Origin: Tridacna crocea
Taxonomy: Eukaryota; Mollusca; Bivalvia; Cardiida; Cardiidae
Assembly (NCBI GenBank): GCA_943736015.1
Contig: OX031071.1
Span: forward strand, 37,170,619 to 37,234,618
Direction of reading: 5' to 3'
DNA length: 64,000 nt
Below the pieces are notes generated by a model that had not been told where the DNA came from, made no database searches, and saw nothing but the letters and a program-made list of their open reading frames with translations. How positions within the stretch are numbered: position 1 is the first letter of the stretch; each line of letters starts with the position of its first letter. This document shows positions 1-10,063 of the stretch, in pieces. The translations under genes were made by a program, and so were the position numbers.

Positions 1-1513
1 GGTTAGTATCTCTGTAAACATTTTGAACTTTACCCTCTAAATCTACACTTGTCACAGTGTTTGTCTTCCAGTCACTAACAAAAAGTGTAGACTTGGAATT
101 ACTTAGACAAATATACAAGGGACATTCAAACAGAGGTTGTCCATTTTGGTCTGTAGAAAATGTTTTCAATATTTCTCAATGTAGACTGATTAATTTAACA
201 GCAGGTTCTGGTTCATCAAATGACACAAATAATTGATTATCATTAAAAATAATTCCACTACAGTCTCCATTAACTTGAAGTTCTTTGTTTACAGTCAAAG
301 TCTGTCCAACATTTACAAAAACTAATTTATTCTCACATGTAATGACAAGCTGACTTTTATCAATACAAGTAACATCCCATGGTTGTGTGGAAAGTTTTAG
401 ATAAGATAGAATACTCTTACTGTCAACATTTACAAGTTTTACACTGAAGTTGTTATAATCTGTTAGAGCTATTCTGTATGGATCTATCATTACACTGCCT
501 GTAATATAACAGACACCTTTATCTTTTGAATGTTTAACATTGATTTGTCCTACATAACTGGCTCTAACAGATTTGGGATCTTTGTTGACAAGCTTTACAT
601 TTTCTTTCTCTTTTCTCTCCATTTCTGTGTTTCCTCCTTCCTTCTCTCTATCCAATAATGTACCAAGATTGCACATAGATTGAAGTAAATGTAGTATTTC
701 CTCATTTTTGTGAAAATGATAATTTCTAATTTTGTTTTGACTGGATATGTCAGCCATTTTCTTTTCGAAGTCAGAAATCAGAGTTTCAGTTTTCTTTGCA
801 GAGATCACCAACTGTCGCTGTTGTTTGTATTGTTTATGTTTGTCTAAGTTAGACACAATTTCATTGATGTCAGTGGTCAATGTATCACACGTTGTAGACA
901 CAGTTTGAGCAGCTTTTGTATCAAACTCCTTCACATCCTGGGCTTCCTTCAAAATGGTTCTTTCCATGGAATCTAGAAGTTTGTTGATTTCTGCACGAAA
1001 TGATTTCACATCCGATATAAACTGGGTGTGCACTGTTTGTAAATCTTGGTTGTGTCTTGTGGAAGCTTTCTTTATATATTTTAACTGCTGTAGAAGACTT
1101 GTTATTTTCTCTATTAAAGATATGTAATCTGTACTTTCGTCAAAGTCTTGCGCAATATCGTCTACGTATTCTATAGAACAAGTTTTGTGTTCAACAGTCA
1201 AACAAACACCGCAAAAAAAGTTTTTATGCATCTTACAATAGTACTCCAATTTTTTTCCTTTGTGTAAAGAACAGACATTTTCTTCTGTTGAGAAAAGTTT
1301 TTGTTGCGGCATTTCATCTCCATTTAAAAATTTGTGATTTCTTGATAACTTTGACATCTTATGTACCAAACAACAATTATTACAGAAAAATTCGTCACAG
1401 TCCACACAGTAATGTTTAGCATTTATATTTTTGTCCAATAATAAACAGGGATCACATTGAACACCTGTTGTTGTGTTGGCACTCCCTGTCTGATTTTTGC
1501 CTGACACTTCCAT
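1..1513 (-). pseudogene. TRIM-like double B-box protein, copy 1, cut by an in-frame stop
   Basis: The frame starts at 1513 and encodes 445 residues closely matching the intact gene at 56469-58220 (about 50 amino-acid differences by hand count). It has two B-box-type zinc clusters (Cys/His pairs from residue 20 to about 112), a coiled-coil stretch (about 130-290), then the start of a beta-propeller-like region. A TGA at 176-178 replaces the GGA codon of the intact copy (after LISLH). Beyond it the same frame stays open to the window edge and continues to resemble the paralogue (NHL-like blades), so a single nonsense change truncates it. There is no RING domain. Family knowledge: such TRIM-NHL-like proteins act in ubiquitin or innate-immune signalling. 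Recent pseudogene is most likely; a functional short isoform lacking the propeller is possible. Confidence 0.8.
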
Positions 1514-1533
1514 AATGCCAGGTGCAAGGTGTC

Positions 1534-1560
1534 ACGTCTATAAATAGAAAAGAAACAAAC
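1534..1560 (-). other. Predicted 3' splice site upstream of the TRIM-like start, copy 1
   Basis: On the minus strand a pyrimidine-rich tract ends in CTATTTATAG just before ACGTGACACC and then the start codon at 1513, with AG at 1538-1539. This suggests a spliced 5' UTR. The same bases read on the plus strand as TATAAATAG, so a TATA-like reading is possible. Confidence 0.45.
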
Positions 1561-1565
1561 ATAAA

Positions 1566-1778
1566 CCATTTACCACATAACCTTCAGATTTACCAATAAT
1601 AAAAAAAATGCAAACATTGTGGGAAAAGCAGAAAATACAGGTACACGTAATTAGATTTTTTCCCTTTCTCATAATGTTTTCCATAATATCAAGGACAGTT
1701 CTATCATCCAAATTGAAAGTGCAGTCCTCAACTGCTTTGAATTTGGATCAGTCTAAAATTTTATATTTTGGTCAAGGG
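1566..1778 (+). mobile_element. palTTAA MITE
   Basis: Starts CCATTTACCACATAACC and ends GGTCAAGGG followed by TTAA at 1779-1782. Central inverted repeat is decayed. It is shared with copy 2 (58273-58486), so it predates the segmental duplication. It lies immediately upstream of the TRIM-like gene and could sit in its promoter or 5' intron. Confidence 0.75.
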
Positions 1779-1969
1779 TTAAACATATAAACTTTCTAAT
1801 TACTTCATAAACATGTTTTTTTATCCCACTGTTATAAAGGATGTTCCATTATGTAGAACAGAACATTTTGCTTGCTGCCAAAAAAAAATTCATTCTTTTC
1901 CCACAATGTTTCACTGTCACTAAACTATTATCTAGTATCCTTTGATACTCATTGCTATACAGTTGATAA

Positions 1970-2285
1970 TATATTTAGGATAGGCTGGAAAAGGGCTGAA
2001 GGAATAAGAAATTAACTTTTTACCTTAAAGTCCTGTGTTCTCCTGTCCTAAAGAAAACAACATATTGCTGTATAGTGGATAATATTTTAGGATAGGCTGA
2101 AAAAAGGTTGAAGGAGTAAGAAATTAACTCTTTACCATACAATCCTGTGTTCTCATAGTCCTAAAGAAAACAACATATTGCTGTATAGTTGATAATATTT
2201 TAGTATAGGCTGAAAAAAGGTTGAAGGAGTAAGAAATTAACTTTTTACCATACAGTCCTGTGTTCTCATGTCCTAAAGAAAAACA
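1970..2285. repeat. Three tandem units of about 112 bp
   Basis: The phrase GATAGGCTG recurs near 1979, 2091 and 2203. Each unit carries a left end of the palTTAA MITE (TTAACTTTTTACC or TTAACTCTTTACC). Duplication copy 2 has only one such unit (58680-58760), so the array expanded after, or contracted before, the duplication. Confidence 0.85.
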
Positions 2286-2647
2286 CTTTTGGAAACATTT
2301 TAGGAAAATGAGAAAATGCTCTTAACCCTTTACCCCATAAGGCATTTCTATGGTATCTCTAATTGACCCTAAATAACATCAAGGATGAAGCCGTTTTTTA
2401 TGGGTAATGTAAAAAATATATAAATACAAGCAATTTCACCTTTTGCCACAATGTTTTCAAAACTCTCCTACAAGCAATGTGTAGAAATAAGTATCTATGG
2501 AGTAAAGGGTTAACATTCAATTTCTTCTTTTCCTTCAACATTCTCTACCAATACAGAGACAAATCTTATAATGTTACCCAAATTCAATTTATTTGCCACT
2601 AGTGCTTTCAAACTGGGCAAGTCTAAATTTTGTCATTTAGTACAATG
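2241..2647 (+). mobile_element. palTTAA MITE interrupted by a smaller relative
   Basis: Begins CTTTTTACCATACAG after TTAA at 2237-2240 and ends before TTAA at 2648-2651. The copy-2 counterpart (58724-58943) is uninterrupted. Here a 184-bp element sits in the palindrome at a TTAA. Confidence 0.8.
2326..2509. mobile_element. 184-bp CCCTTTAC MITE nested in a palTTAA MITE, with empty site in copy 2
   Basis: Flanked by TTAA at 2322-2325 and 2510-2513. Ends CCCTTTACCCCATA and TATGGAGTAAAGGG form a 14-bp terminal inverted repeat with one mismatch. The matching place in duplication copy 2 (58800-58803) has one TTAA and no insert. This proves TTAA target duplication and dates the insertion after the segmental duplication, unless copy 2 lost it precisely. 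The middle differs from palTTAA apart from a CCACAATGTTTTC stretch. Confidence 0.88.
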
Positions 2648-2689
2648 TTAACTCTTTTTCCAATCAGTAAAAGTTTCATGAGTATCGGA

Positions 2690-2930
2690 TCAAAAATGTA
2701 GCCTCTAGGGCGTTACTGTACGCAAGGTAAAAGTTGACGACTGATGATGAATGACAGACACAGCACGATCACCAAAGCTCATGCTCAGGCGAGCTAATAA
2801 ATTAGAATGGCATAACTTGAAAACAGCTACAGATGGCAAAATAATTCTCAGCAACAGCTTACAGACAGCCTAATAAACCTAACTCAAAAAATTGAACTAC
2901 ATTTCGGGCAGGGAAGAAAACATTGCGGAA
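2690..2930. repeat. Tail of a tandem-repeat element, shared with 60284-60527
   Basis: Reads GTAGCCTCTAGGGCG, then a GACGACTGATGATG stretch and an AGCTCATGCTCAGGCGAGC hairpin. This is the same kind of 3' tail as in the AGGTGAGC-ended elements elsewhere in the window. Confidence 0.6.
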
Positions 2931-2935
2931 AGAGG

Positions 2936-3175
2936 AGGAAAAGCTGGTGGCCTGCATTTTCTCAATGTCCAACAATGTTTTCAAAAGGATTCTATCTCAG
3001 GGTCGTACAAACCAGGGATTGTTTGGTAAAGGGTTAATCATTTTCCACGTAATCCTGAGTTTTATCGATCCTGAGCAGGAAGGGATCTGAAAATAAGAGA
3101 AAAGGGAAAAATGCTGGCAACCAATATTTTCTTTTTTATCATTTTCATAATGTTTTCTAACTTATCACAAACATT
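2936..3175. mobile_element. Two palTTAA MITE fragments abutting at one TTAA
   Basis: 2936-3032 is the right half of a copy (ending TTTGGTAAAGGG). TTAA at 3033-3036 is followed at 3037 by a decayed second copy whose ATGTTTTCTAAC runs to about 3165. Absent from duplication copy 2. Confidence 0.6.
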
Positions 3176-3363
3176 ACCACAACTCATTTGGACCTGTTGA
3201 GGCAATGTATCTCAGTAAGTAGCGTACAGGAACTGAGATCAGGACGTTGATGATTCTGTCCTCAGCTCGGCCCATTTCTTTCCGAATATCATAGACATTG
3301 TAACACCGCTGATCATTATTTTTATGATGGTTATGTATGAAAGAAACTAGAGGCTTGGAAATA

Positions 3364-3640
3364 ATATTGTGAGAAGAACTGGTAAAATACACTCCCAGCA
3401 ATAATAGATTGGTTCACTGGCTACTGCTATGTAACTTAAATAATGATGAAAACGGCGTAAACTGTGTAACCATTACACACCATACAATCAATCAAGCAAT
3501 ATTGTGAGGAGTACTGGTAAAAGAAACAGTTTAACTCCCGACAATAATGGATTGGTTCACCGGCTACCAAAATGTAACTAAAAATAATGTTGAAAACGGC
3601 GTAAACTGTGTAATCATTACACACCATACAATCAATCAAG
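3364..3640. repeat. Tandem duplication, two units of about 135-143 bp
   Basis: Units start AATATTGTGAGAAG (3364) and AATATTGTGAGGAG (3498). Each includes ATTGGTTCAC and ends in CATACAATCAATCAAG. No coding content is recognised. 3641-3741 holds nothing I can name. Confidence 0.8.
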
Positions 3641-4224
3641 TAATCTCATCTGTATCGATTTTGAATTTGTCCTCGGCAGATGTTTCAAATTTTGATGGTC
3701 CAAAATTGTTGGTTTATAAACGGTTATGATATAGCATTTTATGGACACTATTTCTATGAGGCTTGTGTAGTATTCTTGTTCTATTCTTTAATACATCAGG
3801 CCACATGTAACGTTATCTTTAGACTAACGAAGTAACAAAGCCTGAGGTACCAAACAACCTGGGTACGAAATAACCAGTAAATCATTAGCAATATCCCTTA
3901 TGGATAAATAAATACCTTAATTACATTTTAAGGCTCATTTTAGTGCATTATATATATCTTGTTCAGATGAAATATTGATGTAGAACTTATCTTTTTCCAA
4001 TTTATCAGCAGAATATTTATTTCATTCAATTTACTTCCGGGTTCGGAAAATCCCAAATCTGTGCAGAACATTTCAAGGCAATATTCTATAGTTTATGTCA
4101 AAATTACCTGATCACTTCCAATTTTGTTTATCGCAGACTGTGTTGACAGGATAAAAATGTAATAAAAAGCCGACTCGATTATGCCAAGACTCGTTTATTT
4201 CCTAGATCTTAATATTTGTGACAG

Positions 4225-4390
4225 GGATCGTCATTTATAGCGTGAATCTAAAACTCCACAGCGTTTGAGTTGAATGCACTCTGAAGCGTTTGGGTAAAAG
4301 TAGTTCCAGCATAGATTGTGCCGGAATATCCCGGCTGTTTGCGGCTTGAAAAAGACTCAAACGCTTTGGAATTTTAGTTTCAACTCACAC
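4225..4390 (+). repeat. Dispersed repeat, inverted copy at 34187-34318
   Basis: Shares CCGGAATATCCCGG, AAACGCTTTGGAAT and a GTGAATCTAA block with the reverse complement of 34187-34318. Its internal AAACGCT/AGCGTTT pieces make it partly self-complementary, so a decayed foldback MITE is likely. Confidence 0.6.
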
Positions 4391-4552
4391 GAAAACGATC
4401 TACTTGTCCAAATCAAAGGGATTTGCAGACGACAATTTAATTCAGACTAAAATGACAGAATCTGTGTTGCAGGGTCGTTTCCTTCCCTTTAAAGTTAATA
4501 TGGATGGGTTTTTAATTTTTGGGGAACTCCAGGAAAGTGACAACTACATTAA

Positions 4553-4777
4553 CCCAATACCAAACGACAATATTTTAGACTGGTCCGAATTGAAAGCATT
4601 TGCGGATGACAAAATAAAAGTGACTGAACATTTGAAATTTGTTTTGCGAAGGGTAGAAAACATTGTGGGAAAAGGAGAAAATGCTGGTTACCAGCATTTT
4701 CTCCTTTTCCCACAATGTTTTCTAAAGGCTTAATTCTTTCTCAGGGGCGTCAAAAGTAGGGATTGTGTGGTAATGGG
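4553..4777 (-). mobile_element. palTTAA MITE, complete, perfect 67-bp palindrome
   Basis: TTAA at 4549-4552 and 4778-4781 on both sides. Ends CCCAATACCAAAC and GTGTGGTAATGGG. The central palindrome at 4656-4722 is perfect: 33-bp arms beginning GAAAACATTGTGGG around a single central base. This is one of the best-preserved copies. Confidence 0.92.
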
Positions 4778-4947
4778 TTAAAGTTTCTTTCTATCCTTTA
4801 ATCACCTTACTTCAGAGTTCGAACATCTCTACCCTGAAAAGGTATGTAAAAAACGACAGTAAATAAACAATGCAGCAAAAGTAAAATATAACAAAAGAAT
4901 AATGAATGAGTAACTTCAGTCACTTTTATGCAGTGTAGTTTAAGGCT

Positions 4948-4990
4948 GTAAAGGATTATTATGTCAGTTGCTGACATACAAATCCTTTAC
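4948..4990. repeat. Short hairpin
   Basis: GTAAAGGATT and TGTCAG pair with CTGACA and AATCCTTTAC across a three-base loop. This is a small palindrome in otherwise featureless AT-rich DNA (4782-5179). It may be a MITE remnant. Confidence 0.5.
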
Positions 4991-5179
4991 CCTTAGCTAA
5001 ACAAACAAGCAAACAAATCAAGCAATACAAAACATTGTTTCGAATATAAAGTATACAAACAGTAAACAAAGCTCTTATGCTAACTAATCTTATCACAAGT
5101 AAGTTTAACCTAAGGAAAAATGAGAAATGTTAGAGAACTTCTAATTACAAAATAACAACAAGAACATGTTCTTACCATT

Positions 5180-5312
5180 AGGCTAGAAAACATAGTGGGA
5201 AAACGAGACATTGCTGTTAACTTGCATTTTCTCCTTTTCTACACTGTTTTCAAACAGAATTCCTCAGTTTGCTCAATGCTAAAACTCGAAATTGTCTGAT
5301 AAAGAGTAAACA
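5180..5312 (-). mobile_element. palTTAA MITE fragment
   Basis: GAAAACATAGTGGGAAAAC, a decayed palindrome centre, then CTGATAAAGAG at the right end. The left end is missing. Confidence 0.6.
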
Positions 5313-5371
5313 CAAAAATAGACTAGATCTAGTAAAAATCCCAACTGTAGCAAGTGTCATTTTCTAAGTTT

Positions 5372-5626
5372 TTAGCTCGTGCCTGAGCACAAAGTGCTCA
5401 AAGTGAGCTATTGTGATCATTCACTATCCGTCGGCGTCCGTCTTCCGTCTGTCCGTCCGTTCACATTTCTTTGTTCACACTCTAGATAGCATCTACAAAT
5501 ATCAACCAATCACCACCAAACTTGGTCAAGATATATATGACCATAAGATCTCAGATGAGTTCGATTATTGGTCTAATCGGACCAGAACATCTGAGTTATT
5601 TGTCCTGGAATTAGAAATATTTTGGG
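5372..5626 (-). repeat. End of an AGGTGAGC-family element (reverse orientation)
   Basis: Begins with a hairpin TGAGCACAAAGTGCTCA, then a GTCCGTC-rich stretch, then a block including GAGTTCGATTATTGG and CTAATCGGACCAGAA. That block recurs in reverse at about 6730-6780. Similar GTCCGTC tails occur at 19255 and 17040. Confidence 0.55.
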
Positions 5627-5850
5627 TGGGTCGGTGGCCTAGTGATTAACATGTTGGACTACCAATCCGAAGGTCTGGGGTTCGAATCTCGGTCTGGTAG
5701 GATGCTTTTCAGAGACACCTAGTGTCTCCCACCCAACAAGAGGTGAACTGGTTAGAAACCCAGAGGTAGCCTCGCATGTATCGGTGCTATATACCTTTCT
5801 TGAAATGGTGCCGCACATCATGGCATTCCTTGACACAATTTAGAAAAATA
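5627..5850 (+). mobile_element. tRNA-headed SINE (SINE-C)
   Basis: A tRNA-like head with an A-box-like GTGGCCTAGTGATTAAC and a B-box GGTTCGAATC at about 5680, followed by a body without coding potential. Acceptor-stem pairing is absent, so it is not a tRNA gene. Confidence 0.65.
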
Positions 5851-6397
5851 CTTTTGGTTATAATAGATTTTTCTAGATGTCAATTGCAGTGATTTAGTTC
5901 CCATCCTTGTATGACGCGTCTGTTCTGCTTTGCCATTATCAAATTGTTCTAAATGGCACTACAGTATCTCACTGTTAGGTTCGCGTATAGCATTTGCGAT
6001 AAATACATTGTATTACCATACTGATATAGGGTTAAAAGGGTATGTGTATGGTAACGTATCTGGTTTTCTCAAAATGTACATGTCCTTTTCGAACCCAAAA
6101 TGTGCAAAACTGACATGTTAGGAAAGGCCCCTTCTTTATTTACATGTCAAGTTGGTGTCAAACTATTATATAATCCCATATAAATGTTGATTCACCATCG
6201 TTCATTTTTTAACATTTATGCCTTGAAAAGTTTCCCCAACTGTGTAGAATCAATGTAAAGGAACCAAGGAAATCTATTCGAAAAAGAGCTAGGGTCTGGT
6301 ATCCGGATTTCCTTGTATACGACTCTTTCTCTCTACTCCAATCTGCCCCTGTCAGATATGCGTATAATAGCATAGTACATATACGAGTTGTACATAT

Positions 6398-6468
6398 CTT
6401 AATGTCGAACCCTGTTGGGTACATACATGTAGATAACAGGAATGAGGACTCAAGAGATTAGGTATTTA
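6398..6468. repeat. Left terminal inverted repeat
   Basis: Perfect 71-bp inverted match to 12840-12910. Starts CTTAATGTCGAACCCTG. The first flanking bases (6397/12911) differ, so the boundary is sharp. Confidence 0.9.
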
Positions 6469-6610
6469 GATCAATTTGATAAGGACTCTTATATAAAGAG
6501 ACAACATAAATGATGACTATAAAGAGATTAGGTACATAGACAACCATGATGAAGACTGTAAAGTGATTAGGTGCAGAGACAACAGAAATGAGAACTCTAA
6601 TGAGACCCAT
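6430..6610. repeat. Subterminal degenerate repeats
   Basis: GAGATTAGGTA-type phrases recur at about 6452, 6524 and 6563, with intervening AGACAACA and ATGATGA blocks. Subterminal repeats of this kind often serve as transposase binding sites. They have no counterpart at the right end. Confidence 0.55.
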
Positions 6611-7353
6611 AATAGAATTTATCCGAAATCTTATGGTTGTATATATTTTGGCTCAGTTGAGTGCTGATTTGGTAAAAATTGTAGATGCTGGAGTGTAAAT
6701 ATAGTCAAATATAGCAAATTTTCTAATTCAAATAATTCCAGTCTTTCTGGTCCGATTACACCCATAATCGAACTCATTGGCTTTTGAATGTTAGATTCTA
6801 GATATTCTTTATCGTAGCTGAGATTAAAATATTCGTCTGCACAATGTCTGTCACCTTCGCTCATCATTAAAAAAAGCCGTTTAAAAACATGAATTTAACA
6901 TAAGTCTCTGAAATTTGATTGAAAAAACAGTTTAAATCGATGGCTGTGAAATCGGGATTTTGCTGATAAATAATCGGAAAAAGAAATGTTATTGCGTATG
7001 CTGTGACGTCATATCTATTGAAATGAACGACATTCCTTACATTTGCAGCTGTTTCAGAGCCATCGTTTTAATGTTTGACAATTTATATTCTAAATCGGTG
7101 TTTTTTAATATTTCATTTGGGAAATGCAAAAGTCCTCCTTTTTATCAAGAGGAATTGTGAAAAAGGAATAAATATTAATTTAAGTATGTGCTAGTAAAAT
7201 TTTGGAGTGGCACAGCCGGTAGTGTGGTAGTTCTATAAATTAGGGGTATGAGGATCGAATCCTGTCAAACCCCACCCCCCTTTTTTTGTCATTAAGTTTT
7301 TTTTTTTTTTTGATTAGTAAATATTAATTGTGTTGCATTATATATTTCACAGA
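6611..7353. other. Left non-coding part of the transposon
   Basis: Contains a reverse copy of the block seen at 5550-5620 (about 6660-6790), a tRNA-like SINE head remnant at about 7205-7270 (GGATCGAATCC B-box) and a T-tract at 7298-7310. A plausible splice acceptor (TATATTTCACAG) lies right before ATG 7354. Confidence 0.45.
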
Positions 7354-10063
7354 ATGCCTGGTGTAAAGGATAACTACTTTAAGTGTGTCCCATGCAACAA
7401 AAGGACAAAGCCAAAGGAACGAAGAAAATGCAATGGAAGCCTCAAGAAGTTTTTGGGGAAATCATTTTTTGTTGATTGTGAGGAGGATTCAGTTTTGTGT
7501 AATAAATGTAGACATAAATATTACGACGCAGAAAAACACCAGTCAGAAAAAAGAAAACAGGATTCTGATTCCGATTCTGACTATGAACCTCCACAAGAAA
7601 AGAGACCGAAAATAAGTAGCCCACCATCCATTAAAAACAACACCTAGGTCCCATGCCTATTGTTTTATTTGTAAAAAAGCCAGGCCCAAAGCTAGTGGTG
7701 GTTTCATCAAACAGCAGGATGCAAGTTTTAGTTAAAAAATATTTGGGTACCTCTTGGATCTCGATGTTGCACTACACATGTTGAAAATGGAGAACTGAAA
7801 GAGGAATGTTTGGAACATCTCAATGTGTTGTCGGACCATTGTTGCATGAATAGAAGTACACTATTGGATATCCTTAATCGGCTTCATGAGATTTGTATCC
7901 AACAAAACAATATTAGACTGAACTTTGATAATGTAAACGCTCTCAGTGACAATGATTACAGTCAGCTGACTGGATTATCAAAAGCAAGCTTTAACGATGT
8001 ATTTTAGTGCATCCAACAGTGTATTAAAACTACACCAACCAGAAGCCGGAGGACAACAGTGGCTTTATTTTTATGTAAAATGAAAAATGGCATGTCAAAC
8101 AAGTTACTCGCTACATTCTTTAACATTAGTAAGTCCTGTGTAAGAAGGGCCATACACACTGTTCGGGCAGCATTGATAGAATATTTCGTGCCAAACAACC
8201 TCGGATTTCACCACATATCAAGACAGACTCTCATTGAAAATCATACTCGACCCTTAGCACAGAGACTTTTTGGTAATCTTGAAAAGCCCAGCGCAATTTT
8301 AGTGTTAGATGGGACATATATTATATAGAAAATAGCAACAACTTTCTTTTCCAACGTAGATCATACAGTTTGCACAAAGGTAGGTAGACCTCTTGTTAAA
8401 CCAATGGTTATAACATCAACATCTGAATATATTCTTTCCATACTAGGGCCATACTTTGTCGATTCTAAAAACAGTGATGCCTCTATTCTGAATCACATCT
8501 TAAAGTCAAATCTTGATGATATTAGACAATGGGTACAGGAGGACGATATATTTGTAGTAGATAGAGGATTCAGAGATTCATTGTCGCTCTTGGAAGACCT
8601 TGGTATAACAGCCCAAATGCCGAAATTCATGTCAAGGGGTGAAAAACAACTTGGTACAGAAGACGCAAACATGAGAAGACTAGTCACAAAAGTAAGTTAA
8701 TGTAGAAGTATGATTAACTTAATTGATTTATGGATTGTATGGTGTTTAATACCGTTTTCAACATCATTTCAGTGATATCATGACGCCCAGTGCACCTAGC
8801 CATGTGATTCCGGAGTTTCTTTTACCAGTACTTTGCATAATTTTCTTTCTAAGCCACTGGCTGCTTTCCCACATGATTGGAATTGTGGAAACAGATTTAC
8901 TTGGTCCTTTTTAATACAGGTGCTTTGATCCTGGATAGCAAGGGACCGGATCAATGTATGTGGGTGCACAGGAATTTGATATTCTATAATAAAATTATAT
9001 AAGATATGTAAAAAAAATATCCCCACATATATATTATATAGAGGAGATTTTTTTTTCATATTTTATCATTCATTTTGGTTATAGAATGTCAAATTCCTGT
9101 GGTAGGTGTTTTTAAGACAAAAAAGACATTTTTGTAAGCAAGTCTATTTAATACTCAAAATATAAGGAGTCACACTTCATGCATTCAGCAGGAAAAAGCC
9201 TTAACCCTGAGGCGGCTTAGAGCAACTTAAGGACCAGTTGCAGATAGTGTGGACCAAGATCAGACTGCAAAGTAAAATGATCTACATTGTCCGACGGGAA
9301 GATTTTGCCTCCCGTAAAGTACCTTTAAAATAACAAAGTAGGAGTTTTTTACTTTTGGTTTTACTTGCTTAACAGGATAAAATACCCACATTTTCTCATT
9401 TTCATTACACTATTCATCCATTTGGTTATTTCCAGTGATGATGTCCACATATTTGAGCTGTACTCTATGAAAAGGAGTCTTAATGCATCTGCAAAAAGTA
9501 TCGACCCAGGTCAACCTGTACCGTCTGCTAAAATTGACCGCAGCTGTATCTTTGCGCTTTTGTTCAATTTCCTGCATGTACAATGATCACTCTACGTCAC
9601 GATCCATTGATTTGTTAGATAAAATGGATCCATAATAAATTAATAATGTGATAACCAACATGGTATGTTGCATCAAGGAGATGCATTGAGCCTTCATTTG
9701 CCGGTGTATGGCTCATTTACTCTTTCTCTTCACCAGGTACGATGGGTAGTTGAGTCTGCTAATGCCAGGATAAAAAACTGGAAATATTTATCCAAGATAC
9801 TACCGACAAACCAAGTGCCCTTTATTGGTGATTATGTGAGAATTGTTAGTGCTATTACCAACAAATATCATCCGCCGTTGAGCCAACCAACCAGTCACTC
9901 TGCCGATGAAGCTGAGGCAACAAAAATGCTCCATTTATCACAACAAGTGAATTCCCTCCAGCGGTACATAGAAGAAAATCAAAGTACTGATAGTACTGAA
10001 GGCCAGGAAATTGAAGATACGAAACAATACAAGAAGTCAATTTTAATTAATACATACATGTAG
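7354..10063 (+). pseudogene. DDE_Tnp_4-like transposase, two exons, decayed
   Basis: Exon 1 (7354-8691) starts MPGVKDNYFKC and has an N-terminal zinc-binding-like part (CVPC, CNKC, later CFIC and RCC in other frames). It then has a helical DNA-binding-like part around KSCVRRAIH and the catalytic regions with likely Asp in LVLDGTY (about 8300) and FVVDRGFRD (about 8550). Exon 2 (9737-10063) gives VRWVVESANARIK with the likely Glu. A phase-0 GT-AG intron separates them. Exon 1 has in-frame stops at 7645, 8005 and 8326 and shifted stretches at about 7650-7740 and 8325-8400, so it cannot make a whole transposase. The DDE order and spacing fit Harbinger/IS4EU-type nucleases, which cut and paste DNA. 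Confidence 0.8.
8692..9736 (+). other. Intron of the transposase, with SINE remnant
   Basis: Donor AAA/GTAAGT at 8692 and acceptor TCTTCACCAG ending 9736 keep the frame. Inside are a decayed minus-strand SINE-B remnant (about 8736-8950, like 22576-22844) and a GATCAGACTGCA-type hairpin-repeat fragment at about 9235-9310. Confidence 0.7.

Larger units (their letters stand above)
1..4290. repeat. Segmental duplication, copy 1
   Basis: Directly oriented copy of 56708-about 61085. Shared parts are the TRIM-like frame, its upstream region with a palTTAA MITE, the stretch at 2690-2930 (matching 60284-60527) and 3742-4290 (matching 60527-61085). Copy 1 alone has extra tandem units (1970-2285), a nested MITE (2326-2509) and 2936-3740. 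Copy 2 alone has about 58948-60280. Homology stops where copy 2 meets the hairpin array at 61088. Confidence 0.85.

Noticed and set aside
7442-7627. Minus-strand frame opposite the transposase
   Set aside because: Shadow of the coding strand. The plus strand has the zinc-binding cysteines and DDE motifs.
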